A DNA stretch of 64,000 bases from Microbacterium ginsengisoli (GCF_000956535.1 NZ_JYIY01000079.1:124001-188000), one strand, 5' to 3'; shown: positions 17,399 through 25,811, numbered from the stretch's first letter. Numbers and translations: made by a program. The notes: a model not told the origin generated them from the letters alone.

Positions 17399-18180
17399 GC
17401 GCGCCACACCTCCACGTCGGCGAAGGCGAGTACCGCGGCGAGCTCGCCGGTCGGGTCGGCTTCGCTGACGAGCACATCGATGTCCTCGACCCCGGCGAAC
17501 CGGCGCAGCGACTCGCGCTGGAACTTCGAGCCGTCGACGACCAGGATGACGCGGCGCGCCGCCCGCACGATGGCCGCCTTGACGGCGGCCTCCTCCATGT
17601 CAGGGGTGCTGAGGCCGAAGTCGGCGGAGATCGCGTTGGTGCCGACGAAGGCGATGTCGGGACGCAGCTGGGCGATGGTGGCGACGGTCGTCGCGCCGAC
17701 GGCCGCGGCCGTCGCCGATCGCACCCGTCCGCCGATGACAGTCAGGGAGACGCGGGGGGCGTCGGCGAGGGCAGGTGCGAGGGCGATGGAGTTGGTGATG
17801 ACGTCGGCTGTCGCGTCGACGCGCGCGAGGCGCTCGGAGAGCGCGTCGGCGACGGCGGCGGTCGTGGTGCCGGAGTCGAGGAAGATCGAGCCGGTGAAGC
17901 CGGCCGGGATGGCCTCGAGCGCGCGGCGGGCGATCGCGATCTTGGCGGCCTCGTGCTGCGTGCGTCGTTCGCGCACGGTCGGCTCGATCGTGCTGATGCG
18001 GTCGGTGGAGACCGCTCCCCCGTGCACCCGACGCAGAAGGCCGGCGTCTTCGAGCACGGCGAGGTCGCGACGCACCGTCTCGGTAGTGACCTGGAACCGC
18101 TCGGCGAGGTCGATGACCGACACGCGCCCGTCACTGGTGACGAGCTGTTCGATCAGCGCGTGGCGCTCCGTCGCGTACAT
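17395..18180 (-). CDS. fruR: DeoR-family regulator of the fructose operon
   Basis: A 261-residue DeoR-type repressor: winged helix with VIDLAERFQVTTETVRRDL (about residues 20-40), HGGAV, then the sugar-phosphate-sensing domain with IFLDSGTTT, ITNSIALA, GGRVRS and VDGSKF. ATG 18180 has AAGGAGG 6 nt upstream. First gene of the fru operon and so probably autoregulatory; fructose 1-phosphate is the usual inducer in this family. AT-rich direct repeats sit in its promoter. Confidence 0.88.
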   Translation of the reverse strand: MYATERHALIEQLVTSDGRVSVIDLAERFQVTTETVRRDLAVLEDAGLLRRVHGGAVSTDRISTIEPTVRERRTQHEAAKIAIARRALEAIPAGFTGSIFLDSGTTTAAVADALSERLARVDATADVITNSIALAPALADAPRVSLTVIGGRVRSATAAAVGATTVATIAQLRPDIAFVGTNAISADFGLSTPDMEEAAVKAAIVRAARRVILVVDGSKFQRESLRRFAGVEDIDVLVSEADPTGELAAVLAFADVEVWRA

Positions 18181-18201
18181 GGACCCTCCTTGGACATCCA
18201 C

Positions 18202-18245
18202 AAAGTACAACAGCAATACACACAAAACAACATCCAAAGCAACAT
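18202..18245 (-). promoter_or_regulatory. fruR operon promoter with repeated AT-rich operator-like motif
   Basis: Minus strand: -35 TTGTTT (18225-18230), 17-bp spacer, -10 TACTTT (18202-18207). The region repeats a TTGnTTTG(n)GATG-like unit: TTGCTTTGGATG, TTGTTTTGTGTG and TTGTACTTTGTGGATG. The low GC content contrasts with the surroundings and suits a DeoR-type operator. Confidence 0.6.
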
Positions 18246-18333
18246 TGCCCCACACAGCCACCCCTCGCCGTCCACAGACACCTCATAGACTTCGCCGAGA
18301 CCGGACATCGAGTCGCCGCATAGCGTCGCCGAC

Positions 18334-20445
18334 GTGACATCCATAGCCCCGCCTTCTCAGGCCGTACCCGTCTCTCCCCCGGCCTCGGTCGCCGCTCGTC
18401 GGCGCTGGGGTGTCTGGCCCCTCGGATTGGTCCTCCTCGGTCTCGGCGCCGCCGTTCTCACGGCGTGGGGCGTCTGGAACGGATCGCAGTCCGACTACTA
18501 CGCATCCATCGCGCTGTCGATGAGCAAGAGCTGGTCGAACTTCTTCTTCGGTGCGTTCGACCCCGCCGGCACCGTGACGCTCGACAAGATCCCCGGCTCG
18601 TTCTGGGTGCCCGCGCTGTTCGTGAGAGTGTTCGGGTTCTCGACCTGGGCGATCATCCTGCCGAACGCCCTCGCCGCCGTCGGCGCCGCGCTCATCACCG
18701 CGGTGACCGCCAAGCGGGTCGCCGGCACCACAGCGGGTCTGCTCGCGGGCGCCGTCGTCGCGACCACGCCGATCCTCGTGGCCGTCTCGCGCTCGAACCA
18801 GCCGGAGTCCTTCTTCGTGCTGGCGATCGCCGCGGCCGCCTGGGCCGCCGTCCACGCGGTGCAGAAGGCGAGCTTCGGATGGCTCGTGGCCGCCGGCCTG
18901 TTCATCGCGGCTGCCTTCCAGTGCTACATGCTCGAGGCTTGGGCCGCGTGGCCGGCGCTCGGCATCGCGTACCTGTGCAGCCGGAAGCCGTGGGTGCGCA
19001 AGATCTGGACGCTCCTGGTCGCCGGCGTCGTCAGCGCCGCGGCATCCGTCGCGTGGATCGTGATCGTCTCGCTCGTGCCGGCGTCCTCGCGGCCCTACAT
19101 CGGCAGCACGCTGCACAACAGCGCCTGGGAGATGGTGTTCGGCTACAACGGTCTCGGCCGGTTCGGTTCGAGCACCGCCGACAGCAGTGCCTACAACTCG
19201 TTCACTCCGCCGTTCTCGGGCAGCGCCGGCATCTTCCGCCTGTTCAACACGCAGCTCGCCGGGCAGATCGGCTGGCTCGTGCCGGTGACGCTGCTCGCCC
19301 TCGTCGTGCTCTGGATCGCCAAGGTGCCGCGCACCATCACCGTGCTGATCGGTGTCTGGTTCCTGACGTACGCCGCGATGTTCTCGGTCGTGGCCGGCAT
19401 GCACCAGTTCTACACGGCGTCGCTCGCGGTGCCGATGGCGCTCGCGGTCGGCCTCGCGTTCGGCGCAGCCCGGAAGGCGAACATCCGGTGGGCGCAGGCA
19501 TCCCTCGTCGGCGTCGCCGCACTCACGGCGTTGATCATCGGCATCTCGTACGGCGGCTACTCGATCGTCGTCTCGATCCTGCAGCTGGTCGCCGCGGCGG
19601 TCGCCATCGGCCTCATCTACTGGGAGCGCGCGCGCACCCGCCCCCTGCGGTTCGTGACCGCGCTCGTCGCCGGAGTGGGCCTGCTGCTCACCCCGACGGT
19701 CTGGTCGGTCGTGACCATGTCGCACCCGAGTTCGATCAACCCGGTCGCGGGCGGCGTGGCGGACATGAGCGGCGGCATGGGTGGTCCCGGCGGCGGACAA
19801 GGCGGTCCCGGCGGTCAAGGCGGCTTCGGCGGTCAGACCCAAGGCGGCTCGTCCTCGGCCCAGGGCGGCCCCGGCGGGTTCGGCTCGCAGAGCGGTTCGT
19901 CGAGCAGCCAGGGCGGGTTCGGATCCGGCGGCCCGGGTGGCGCGGGCGGCCCCGGCGGATCGAGCGCGCAGGGCGGCACCGGCACGCAGGGCGGTTTCGG
20001 CGGATCCAGCAGCGGCTCCGCGCAGGGCGGTCTCGGCGGCCAGGGCATCGCGGGCATGTCGAGCTCGTCGTCGTCGGACGCCGAGCTGATGACCTGGCTC
20101 GAGCAGCACGCGACGTCGAGCACCGAGTACCTGGTCGCGACGTTCGGCGCGCAGCAGGCGGCCGGGCTGATCATCGGTTCGGACGGCGGCTCGGTGCTCC
20201 CGATCGGCGGTTTCAGCGGCAGCGACCCGGTGCCGACGCTCGCCGAGTTCCAGGCCCTGGTCTCCAGCGGCAAGCTCACCTACGTGCTGCTGAGCGGAGC
20301 GGGCGGGGGCGGCGGCGGCATGGGCGGATCGTCGTCGGGCACATCGAGCGAGATCCAGTCGTGGGTCGAGCAGAACTGCTCGAGCGTGAGCGACTCGCCG
20401 AGCTCGAACCTCTACTCCTGCTCGGCATCGAGCACCGGGTCCTGA
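18334..20445 (+). CDS. GT39/ArnT-like membrane glycosyltransferase with Gly-rich insert (YkcB/YycA type)
   Basis: A 703-residue polytopic protein of the PMT/ArnT superfamily, which transfers sugar from polyprenyl-phosphate donors outside the membrane. Residues 25-470 carry about 11 membrane helices; the first loop holds SDYYASIALSMS and the DKIPGSFWVPA segment expected near the active site. Residues 479-576 are Gly/Gln/Ser low-complexity, followed by a globular C-terminal domain (about 577-660) and a Ser-rich tail with two Cys. This order resembles Bacillus YkcB/YycA. GTG 18334 is 7 nt after TAGCGT, so leaderless. It stands alone; the acceptor is unknown. Confidence 0.8.
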   Translation: MTSIAPPSQAVPVSPPASVAARRRWGVWPLGLVLLGLGAAVLTAWGVWNGSQSDYYASIALSMSKSWSNFFFGAFDPAGTVTLDKIPGSFWVPALFVRVFGFSTWAIILPNALAAVGAALITAVTAKRVAGTTAGLLAGAVVATTPILVAVSRSNQPESFFVLAIAAAAWAAVHAVQKASFGWLVAAGLFIAAAFQCYMLEAWAAWPALGIAYLCSRKPWVRKIWTLLVAGVVSAAASVAWIVIVSLVPASSRPYIGSTLHNSAWEMVFGYNGLGRFGSSTADSSAYNSFTPPFSGSAGIFRLFNTQLAGQIGWLVPVTLLALVVLWIAKVPRTITVLIGVWFLTYAAMFSVVAGMHQFYTASLAVPMALAVGLAFGAARKANIRWAQASLVGVAALTALIIGISYGGYSIVVSILQLVAAAVAIGLIYWERARTRPLRFVTALVAGVGLLLTPTVWSVVTMSHPSSINPVAGGVADMSGGMGGPGGGQGGPGGQGGFGGQTQGGSSSAQGGPGGFGSQSGSSSSQGGFGSGGPGGAGGPGGSSAQGGTGTQGGFGGSSSGSAQGGLGGQGIAGMSSSSSSDAELMTWLEQHATSSTEYLVATFGAQQAAGLIIGSDGGSVLPIGGFSGSDPVPTLAEFQALVSSGKLTYVLLSGAGGGGGGMGGSSSGTSSEIQSWVEQNCSSVSDSPSSNLYSCSASSTGS
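19768..20060 (+). repeat. Gly-rich low-complexity coding repeat within the glycosyltransferase gene
   Basis: About 98 codons made of GGPGG, QGG, GFGG and Ser runs with repeated GGCGG and CAGGGCGG words. It separates the membrane domain from the C-terminal extracellular domain and probably forms a flexible linker. Such a region is likely to vary in length between strains. Confidence 0.8.
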
Positions 20446-20462
20446 GGGGCGCGGCCTCAGAC

Positions 20463-20503
20463 GACGGATGCCCCGGCTCTCCCCTCGAGCCGGGGCATCC
20501 GTC
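20463..20503 (+). terminator. Terminator of the glycosyltransferase gene
   Basis: A 17-bp perfect stem, GACGGATGCCCCGGCTC (20463-20479) with its complement (20487-20503), 7-nt loop, followed by TGTGT. No long T-run. Confidence 0.7.
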
Positions 20504-20525
20504 TGTGTCGGCCTAAGGTGATCGG

Positions 20526-21413
20526 ATGCCGGACTCCCCCGCGGCCGACCGCGTGATCGATGAGCTGCTCGTGCGTGGGCTGCTGCGGGCCGCCACGCCC
20601 GAGTTCGCCGAGGCTCCGCTCGCGTTCGCCGCGGAGGGCTGGGACTGCGCACTCTGGCGGGTGGGCGAGCACCACGCCGCCCGGTTGCCGCGGCGCGAGG
20701 TCGCCGATGCGCTGGTGCGGCACGAGCAGGAGTTCCTGCCGGCGATCGCCCGCCGGCTGGCGACCGCCGGAGTCGGCGCCCCCGCTCCCCTGGTCGCGGT
20801 GCACGCGAACGAGGCGACACCGTTCCCGTGGAGTCTCGTGCCGTGGTTCGACGGCGAGGCGGCGATCGACGTGCCGCGCGCGGAGCGCGGAGCGTGGGCC
20901 GGCCCGCTCGCCGCAGGCATCGCCGCGCTGCACGTGCCCGCGGCATCCTTCCCAGAGAATCCGTTCCGCGGAGTGCCTCTCGCGGCCCGGGACGCGTCGA
21001 TTCGGGCGCGGCTGCGCGAGGCTCCGGTGTCGGCTGCCGAGCACGCACTTCTGGATGCCGCGTGGCACGACGCCCTCGCGGCAGAACCGCACATCGGGCC
21101 GCCGGTGTGGCTCCACGGCGACCTGCACCCTGGCAATGTCGTGGTGCGGGGCGGGCGCCTGGTCGCGCTGATCGATTTCGGCGACCTCACCGCGGGCGAC
21201 CCCTGCTACGACATCGCCGTCGGATGGCTCGCGTTCTCGCCCGTCGATCGTGCCCGGTTCCTGGCGGAGGCGGGTGTCGACGAGGGGAGCCCGCTCGCCC
21301 TCCGGGCGCGCGGCTGGGCGGCGGCGTTCATCGCCGTGCTGCTGTGTGCGAGCGACGACAACCCGCGCTACGCCGCTGAGGCGCGCGCGGCCCTCGCCGA
21401 CTTGGCGCGCTAG
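20526..21413 (+). CDS. APH-family (aminoglycoside phosphotransferase-like) kinase
   Basis: A 295-residue kinase-fold protein. WLHGDLHPGNVVV holds the catalytic Asp and Asn, and ALIDFGDLTAGDP the metal-binding Asp, as in APH/choline-kinase folds; AARLPRREVAD has the nucleotide-site region. Family members phosphorylate antibiotics such as macrolides or aminoglycosides, but many act on metabolites, so resistance is not implied. ATG 20526 is 6 nt after TAAGGT: leaderless. It stands alone between two terminator hairpins. Confidence 0.82.
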   Translation: MPDSPAADRVIDELLVRGLLRAATPEFAEAPLAFAAEGWDCALWRVGEHHAARLPRREVADALVRHEQEFLPAIARRLATAGVGAPAPLVAVHANEATPFPWSLVPWFDGEAAIDVPRAERGAWAGPLAAGIAALHVPAASFPENPFRGVPLAARDASIRARLREAPVSAAEHALLDAAWHDALAAEPHIGPPVWLHGDLHPGNVVVRGGRLVALIDFGDLTAGDPCYDIAVGWLAFSPVDRARFLAEAGVDEGSPLALRARGWAAAFIAVLLCASDDNPRYAAEARAALADLAR

Positions 21414-21603
21414 ATCTGCCCGGCTCGCCGTGCCGGCGCGCGAGATCTGCCCGCCTCGCCCGGCGCCGCCGCGGAGAGACCTCTCGCCGTGGCGCTGTAC
21501 CGAACGCAGGCGATCACACGAGCGCAGGAGAACGCCGCGGCATCCGTCCTGTTCTCGCCAGATCACCTGTCTCCACGCACGGGACGCTGCCCGCACGAAA
21601 GAC
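21414..21603. other. Intergenic stretch with no recognised feature
   Basis: About 190 bases after the APH-like gene. It contains two similar GAGATCTGCCCG-like segments (near 21412 and 21441) but no supported ORF, promoter or RNA; the next element is the hairpin at 21604-21637. Confidence 0.4.
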
Positions 21604-21637
21604 GACGCCCCGCTCCGCCGCTGCGGAACGGGGCGTC
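21604..21637 (-). terminator. Terminator of the oxygenase-like gene
   Basis: Stem GACGCCCCG with CGGGGCGTC (9 bp) plus an inner TCCGC/GCGGA stem, followed on the minus strand by GTCTTTCG. Lies 17 nt after the stop codon. Confidence 0.7.
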
Positions 21638-21653
21638 TGACGGATGCCGCGGC

Positions 21654-22436
21654 TCAGGCCTCGCTCATCGCGGTCTGCGCCGCGAGCTCGGCCTGACCCT
21701 TGGCGGCGTAGTAGGCGGCGCGGGCCGCGTCACGGCGGGCCTGCTCGGCCTGGCCTGCGTCGAGGGTCTCCTGCGAGATCGGCACGCTCTCGACGTGGTT
21801 CACGCCGTGGTACTTCTCGATGTACGCGTCGAGCTCGGGGCCGGACTCCCACGAGGTGATGAGGCAGTAGCGGGGCTCGGTGCCGAGGTGGGTGGCGGCG
21901 TGCCACAGGCGCTGCGTGTCGATGATCAGCTGCGCGCCGGCCGGCAGCGCGATGCGCACCTCGCCTTCGGGATCGGTGCGGTTGTGACGCAGCACGAAGT
22001 AGCTCTCGGTGTCGTCGGTGAGGTTGAAGAACCCGCGCACGACCCAGCCGGTGCCGTCGGGGTTGAGGCGGTTGTTGTCGTCCTGGTGCAGGTTGTAGAG
22101 GCAGTCGCCGTAGCTGTTGGGCTGCAGCTCGATGATGCGGCAGCGGCCGACGTTCGCGCCCGGCTCGAGCGCACGCTCGGTGAGAGTCGGGGCGAGCTCC
22201 GTCTGGGCGGGGATCCACACGCCGTCCTTGTCGGTGCGCGGCGGCTTGTGGTTCCAGAAGCCGTTGCATTCGATCTCGCCGAAGGCGCTTGCAAGCGGTG
22301 CGAAGCGCGTGTCGCCCGACGACTTCCAGTCGACGTACTCGATGTCGAGCCACTCCTTGGGGTCGAGCGGCTTGTTGTAGCTGTCGAGAACGACGTAGCC
22401 GGTCTCTTCGAGCGCGGCGGAGGTGATGTAACCCAT
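21654..22436 (-). CDS. Unrecognised Fe(II)/2-oxoglutarate-dioxygenase-like protein under a probable iron box
   Basis: I do not recognise the family. The 260-residue protein has H117-Q-D119 in YNLHQDDNN, a later His at 179 (LWHAATHLG) and Arg-189 in EPRYCLITSW, spaced like the HxD...H...R facial triad and 2-oxoglutarate Arg of a double-stranded beta-helix oxygenase. Strand-like segments alternate between these residues. The C-terminal 35 residues are Ala/Gln/Glu-rich and helical. ATG at 22436 was chosen over an extended frame because the protein core starts there; GAAAGG lies upstream. Its promoter overlaps a DtxR/IdeR-type palindrome, so iron probably represses it. Substrate unknown; a non-enzymatic cupin is possible. 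Confidence 0.6.
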   Translation of the reverse strand: MGYITSAALEETGYVVLDSYNKPLDPKEWLDIEYVDWKSSGDTRFAPLASAFGEIECNGFWNHKPPRTDKDGVWIPAQTELAPTLTERALEPGANVGRCRIIELQPNSYGDCLYNLHQDDNNRLNPDGTGWVVRGFFNLTDDTESYFVLRHNRTDPEGEVRIALPAGAQLIIDTQRLWHAATHLGTEPRYCLITSWESGPELDAYIEKYHGVNHVESVPISQETLDAGQAEQARRDAARAAYYAAKGQAELAAQTAMSEA

Positions 22437-22488
22437 GAGGTGGTCAGCCTTTCGTCCAGGGGCCAGCGAAGTTTTAACAGGCCCGGCG

Positions 22489-22507
22489 CGGGTTAGCCTA
22501 CCCTTGC
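22489..22507 (-). promoter_or_regulatory. DtxR/IdeR-type iron box at the promoter of the oxygenase-like gene
   Basis: Minus strand reads AAGGGTAGGCTAACCCGC. Against the DtxR consensus TTAGGTTAGGCTAACCTAA it matches 13 of 14 positions of the centre. It overlaps the predicted -35 position (AGGCTA), 17 bp before a -10-like TAAAAC near 22473-22478, so a bound repressor would block transcription. The divergent DUF262 gene promoter starts about 35 bp away. Confidence 0.65.
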
Positions 22508-22550
22508 CTCCTCCCACGGCCCCGGGGGCGGGCCGGTAAAATCCCCCATC

Positions 22551-24557
22551 ATGGGAGCAGCCAGAAACATCGAGGCATCCGCGGTCAACACCATCGACTG
22601 GCTGTCATCTCCCGGCACCAACATCGTGGTTCCGGTGTACCAGCGGCAGTACCGGTGGGACATCGGCGGGTGCGAGCAGTTGCTCGCCGATGTGCGCGCG
22701 GTCGCCGAGGCCGAACCCGGGCAGACCCACTTCATCGGCTCCGTGCTCTCCACTGCGTCGACCGACGCCGCCGACACCGAGCTCGTGCTGATCGACGGGC
22801 AGCAGCGCATCACGACCCTCATGCTGCTGGTGGCGGCACTCGCGCACACCGTGCGTGACACCGACCCTCCGCTCGCGGCCCAGCTGCGCCGCGTGCTGGT
22901 GCGGGCGGATGATCCGTCCCGCACGAAGCTGCGCCCCCACCGCGCGTGGGCGGAGTTGTTCGAGGAGGTCGTGCTCGACCGCCGTTCGCCCGACGACGCT
23001 GAGCGGGCGTCGCGCTTCGACGACAACTACGCGTTCTTCCGCAGCCGCATCGGCGTGCACGACGCCGCTGCGGTGTGGCGGGGTCTCACCCGGCTCGAGC
23101 ACGTGGCGATCGCGCTCGGCGCCGAGGCGAATGCGCAGCAGACCTTCGAGAGCCTCAATTCCACGGGCGAGCCGCTGCGCGACCACGAGCTGATTCACAA
23201 CTACGTGCTCATGGGTCTCACGCGCGAGCAGCAGACCGAGATCGAAGACGACTACTGGCTGCCCATCGAGCGGGCCACCGGCGAGGCGATCGCGGCGTTC
23301 TGGCGCCACTACCTGATCATGACGACCGGGCGGGAGCTGGCGGCATCCGGTCATCGCTCGGTCTACGACGCGTTCCGGCAGCGATTCCCGAGACTGGATG
23401 CCGCAGCCCTGCGTCGCCACGCAACAGAGTGGCGCGCGTTCGCCGAGATCTATCGTCGCCTGCTCGACCCGTCGCTCGAGCCGGACCCTGCGGTACGCAC
23501 GCACACGGCGGGCATCGGCACGTTCGGCCGGGTGGCGTTCCCCCTCGCGATGCGGGCGATCGCCGACCACGGGTCGGGTCACCGCACCCACGCCGAACTG
23601 CTGACGACCCTGCAGAGCGTGGAGTCCCTGCTGCTGCGCCGCGAGATCGTCGGGGTGCCGAACGACCGCATCGTGGCGCGGCTGTGCCGTGCGCACAGCG
23701 AGGGCGAGTCGTCGCTCATCCACGCGGTCGCCCGCATCACCCCCTCGAACGAGCGGGTGCGCGTCGCGCTCAAGTTCGGCGATGTGCCGCATCCCGGCTA
23801 CGTGCTCGGGCGGCTCGCCTCGCGCGACGAAGATCCGGACGTGATCGTCGACCACATCGCACCGCTCGCGCCGGGCGACGACTGGACGCCCGACGGCGTG
23901 CGCCTCTGGGGCGACCTGAGCGACGACGAGCAGAACGCCTATCGCGCCCTCGCCCAGAGTCTCGGAAACGTGGTGCTCCTCGAGGACGAGCTGGCGATCG
24001 ATGCGATCGACGCTCCCTATCCGACAAAGCGCCGCCTGCTCGGGTCGAGCGCCATCCCGCAGACGCGGGCGGTCGCCGAGATCGCCGAATGGTCGACGGC
24101 CGCGATCGCGCAGCGCACGGCAGAGCTCACCGCGGCGCTCGTCGCTACCTGGCCGCGCGCGGCGACGGGTGAGATCGACGACGACGGACTCACCCCGATC
24201 CTCGATGCGAAGCCTCGGCGCGGCTGGCCGCACGGCTGGGAGCGCGAGTTCTCCTATGTCGAGTACCGCGGCGAGCACTGGGAGGTGTACGACGTGCGTT
24301 ACCTCTTCCATCGCATCATCACGCGACTCTGGGCCGATGACCGTGCCGCGGTCGTGCGGTTCACCGAGCGCAACGGCGGTCCGATCTTCTCCGAGCGGGC
24401 ATGGAACGGCCAGTGGGACACGATCGACGCGACCCACCACCTCTACATGGGCTGGGACTCGACCTACATGCTGCGTGCCGTGCAGGACGTGCTGCTCGAG
24501 GCCGGCATCGCACCCGAGGTGTTCGTCAAGTACAGCTACATCGGCGCCGCGATGTGA
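22551..24557 (+). CDS. DUF262/DUF1524 (GmrSD-type) protein, candidate Type IV restriction/defence enzyme
   Basis: A 668-residue fused protein. The N-terminal DUF262 part (about residues 1-230) carries VPVYQRQYRW (27-36) and IDGQQRITTL (D82-R86), the nucleotide-binding/hydrolysing ParB-like motifs of GmrS. A DUF1524-like HNH region follows near residue 434 (VDHIAPLAP, then LGNVVLLE and PTKRRLL). A C-terminal domain of about 100 residues is rich in Trp/Tyr. In the HNH part, Asn residues usual before the Lys motif appear as Ala and Asp, which may weaken nuclease activity. ATG is 8 nt after TAAAAT, probably leaderless. No dnd, ssp or BREX genes lie nearby. Confidence 0.78.
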   Translation: MGAARNIEASAVNTIDWLSSPGTNIVVPVYQRQYRWDIGGCEQLLADVRAVAEAEPGQTHFIGSVLSTASTDAADTELVLIDGQQRITTLMLLVAALAHTVRDTDPPLAAQLRRVLVRADDPSRTKLRPHRAWAELFEEVVLDRRSPDDAERASRFDDNYAFFRSRIGVHDAAAVWRGLTRLEHVAIALGAEANAQQTFESLNSTGEPLRDHELIHNYVLMGLTREQQTEIEDDYWLPIERATGEAIAAFWRHYLIMTTGRELAASGHRSVYDAFRQRFPRLDAAALRRHATEWRAFAEIYRRLLDPSLEPDPAVRTHTAGIGTFGRVAFPLAMRAIADHGSGHRTHAELLTTLQSVESLLLRREIVGVPNDRIVARLCRAHSEGESSLIHAVARITPSNERVRVALKFGDVPHPGYVLGRLASRDEDPDVIVDHIAPLAPGDDWTPDGVRLWGDLSDDEQNAYRALAQSLGNVVLLEDELAIDAIDAPYPTKRRLLGSSAIPQTRAVAEIAEWSTAAIAQRTAELTAALVATWPRAATGEIDDDGLTPILDAKPRRGWPHGWEREFSYVEYRGEHWEVYDVRYLFHRIITRLWADDRAAVVRFTERNGGPIFSERAWNGQWDTIDATHHLYMGWDSTYMLRAVQDVLLEAGIAPEVFVKYSYIGAAM

Positions 24558-24588
24558 CGGATGCCGCAGCCCCGGGCCGCGGCATCCG
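24558..24588 (+). terminator. Hairpin after the DUF262 gene
   Basis: CGGATGCCGC (24558-24567) pairs with GCGGCATCCG (24579-24588), directly after the stop codon. Built from the window's abundant GGATGCC word. No T-run. Confidence 0.5.
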
Positions 24589-24706
24589 AACTGTTCGACA
24601 GGCGTAGTGTAGTTACGACGCGCGAGCCGCACCGGCGACGCGGGCGCCGGCCCGTCGTGCACCCGCGCGCGGGCCTTCGGACTGTGACGCCTTGGAGGAC
24701 GTGACG

Positions 24707-25753
24707 ATGCGTGCTGTACGCCTGACGGCTTGGAAGACCTTCCCCACTCTCGAGGAGGTCGAGCGCCCCGAGCCCGGTCCCGGGGAGGTGCTGCTGAAGG
24801 TCGCCGGCTCCGGCGCCTGCCACAGCGATGTGTCGCTGTTCCACGACTTCGACGAGAGCACCGGCGTGTCGGGCCTCACCCCGCCGTACACCCTGGGCCA
24901 CGAGACCTCGGGCTGGGTGGAGGCGGTCGGCGCCGGGGTCACCGGCTTCACCCCGGGTGACGCGTATCTCGTCTACGGACCCACCGGATGCGGCCACTGC
25001 CGCGCGTGCGTGCAGGGCGCGGAGACCTACTGCGAGAACGCGGCGACGCTGCCGTATCAGGGAATCGGCCTCGGTCGCGACGGCGGCATGGCCGAGTATG
25101 TGACGGTTCCGGCCGCGCACCTCGTGCCGCTCGGCGACGCCGATCCGGTCGCGGCCGCGCCCCTCGCAGACGCCGCCCTCACGCCCTATCACGCGATCCG
25201 GCTCGCGCTGCCGCAGTTGAACAAGGGCGGCGCGTTCGCCCTCGTCATCGGCCTGGGCGGACTCGGGCAGATCGCGGTGCAGATCCTGCGGGCTCTCACC
25301 GGTGCGACGATCATCGCGACCGACACCAAGGAGGACGCGATGACGCTCGCCGCCGAGCGTGGTGCCGTCACCGTCGCGGGCGGCGAGGGCCAGGCCGCGC
25401 GCATCCGCGAGCTCACCGGCGGGCGCGGTGTCGACGCCGTGTTCGACTTCGTGGGCGCGACTCCCACGATCGCGCTCGCACAGCAGAGCGTCGCGGTCGG
25501 AGGCCGCATCCAGGTCGTCGGCATCGCCGGCGGCACCGTGTCGTGGAACTTCTTCACGACGCCCTACGAGTCGGTCATCACGAACTCGTACTGGGGCACG
25601 GTGGCCGACCTTCACGACGTCGTCGAGATGTACCGGGCGGGTCAGATCACCCCGGATGTGCAGCGCTTCTCGCTCGACGACGCCCTCGAGGCGTACCACC
25701 TGCTGCAGGACGGCAAGCTGTCCGCGCGCGCGGTCATCGTTCCGCACGCCTGA
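24707..25753 (+). CDS. Zinc-dependent NAD(P) alcohol dehydrogenase
   Basis: A 348-residue medium-chain dehydrogenase/reductase. Catalytic zinc: Cys in GSGACHSDVSLFH and His-Glu in GHETSGWVEAVG; structural zinc: the four-Cys loop GCGHCRACVQGAETYC. The Rossmann motif is GLGGLGQIAVQIL. Length and the structural zinc loop fit alcohol dehydrogenases, such as those acting on medium or aryl alcohols, rather than quinone reductases. ATG 24707 has GGAGG 8 nt upstream. Monocistronic; it ends at a strong hairpin. Confidence 0.88.
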   Translation: MRAVRLTAWKTFPTLEEVERPEPGPGEVLLKVAGSGACHSDVSLFHDFDESTGVSGLTPPYTLGHETSGWVEAVGAGVTGFTPGDAYLVYGPTGCGHCRACVQGAETYCENAATLPYQGIGLGRDGGMAEYVTVPAAHLVPLGDADPVAAAPLADAALTPYHAIRLALPQLNKGGAFALVIGLGGLGQIAVQILRALTGATIIATDTKEDAMTLAAERGAVTVAGGEGQAARIRELTGGRGVDAVFDFVGATPTIALAQQSVAVGGRIQVVGIAGGTVSWNFFTTPYESVITNSYWGTVADLHDVVEMYRAGQITPDVQRFSLDDALEAYHLLQDGKLSARAVIVPHA

Positions 25754-25765
25754 GCGCCGACACAG

Positions 25766-25799
25766 CGAGCGGGCGCCGGAGGGATCCGGCGCCCGCTCG
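25766..25799. terminator. Bidirectional terminator between alcohol dehydrogenase and tetR
   Basis: A 15-bp perfect stem CGAGCGGGCGCCGGA (25766-25780) with its complement (25785-25799) and a GGGA loop, between convergent genes. Confidence 0.75.
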
Positions 25800-25811
25800 T
25801 GCGTCTGCGGG

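Noticed and set aside
19768..20060. CRISPR-like or intergenic tandem repeat
   Set aside because: The repeats are irregular, in frame and code for a Gly/Gln/Ser-rich linker; there are no spacers or cas genes.
18283..21048. Very long minus-strand open frame (over 900 codons) opposite the glycosyltransferase
   Set aside because: It is the antisense shadow of a GC-rich gene: Arg/Ala/Gly-biased, no domain, no ribosome site. The plus-strand gene has clear membrane helices and motifs. The same holds for other long shadow frames across the window.
20526..21413. Dedicated aminoglycoside-resistance gene
   Set aside because: Only the general kinase motifs are visible; no mobile context, and the family is broad, so resistance is not supported.
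21414..21653. Short open frames after the APH-like gene as extra genes
   Set aside because: They show no start signals, domain features or codon bias of their own and are interrupted by a terminator hairpin.
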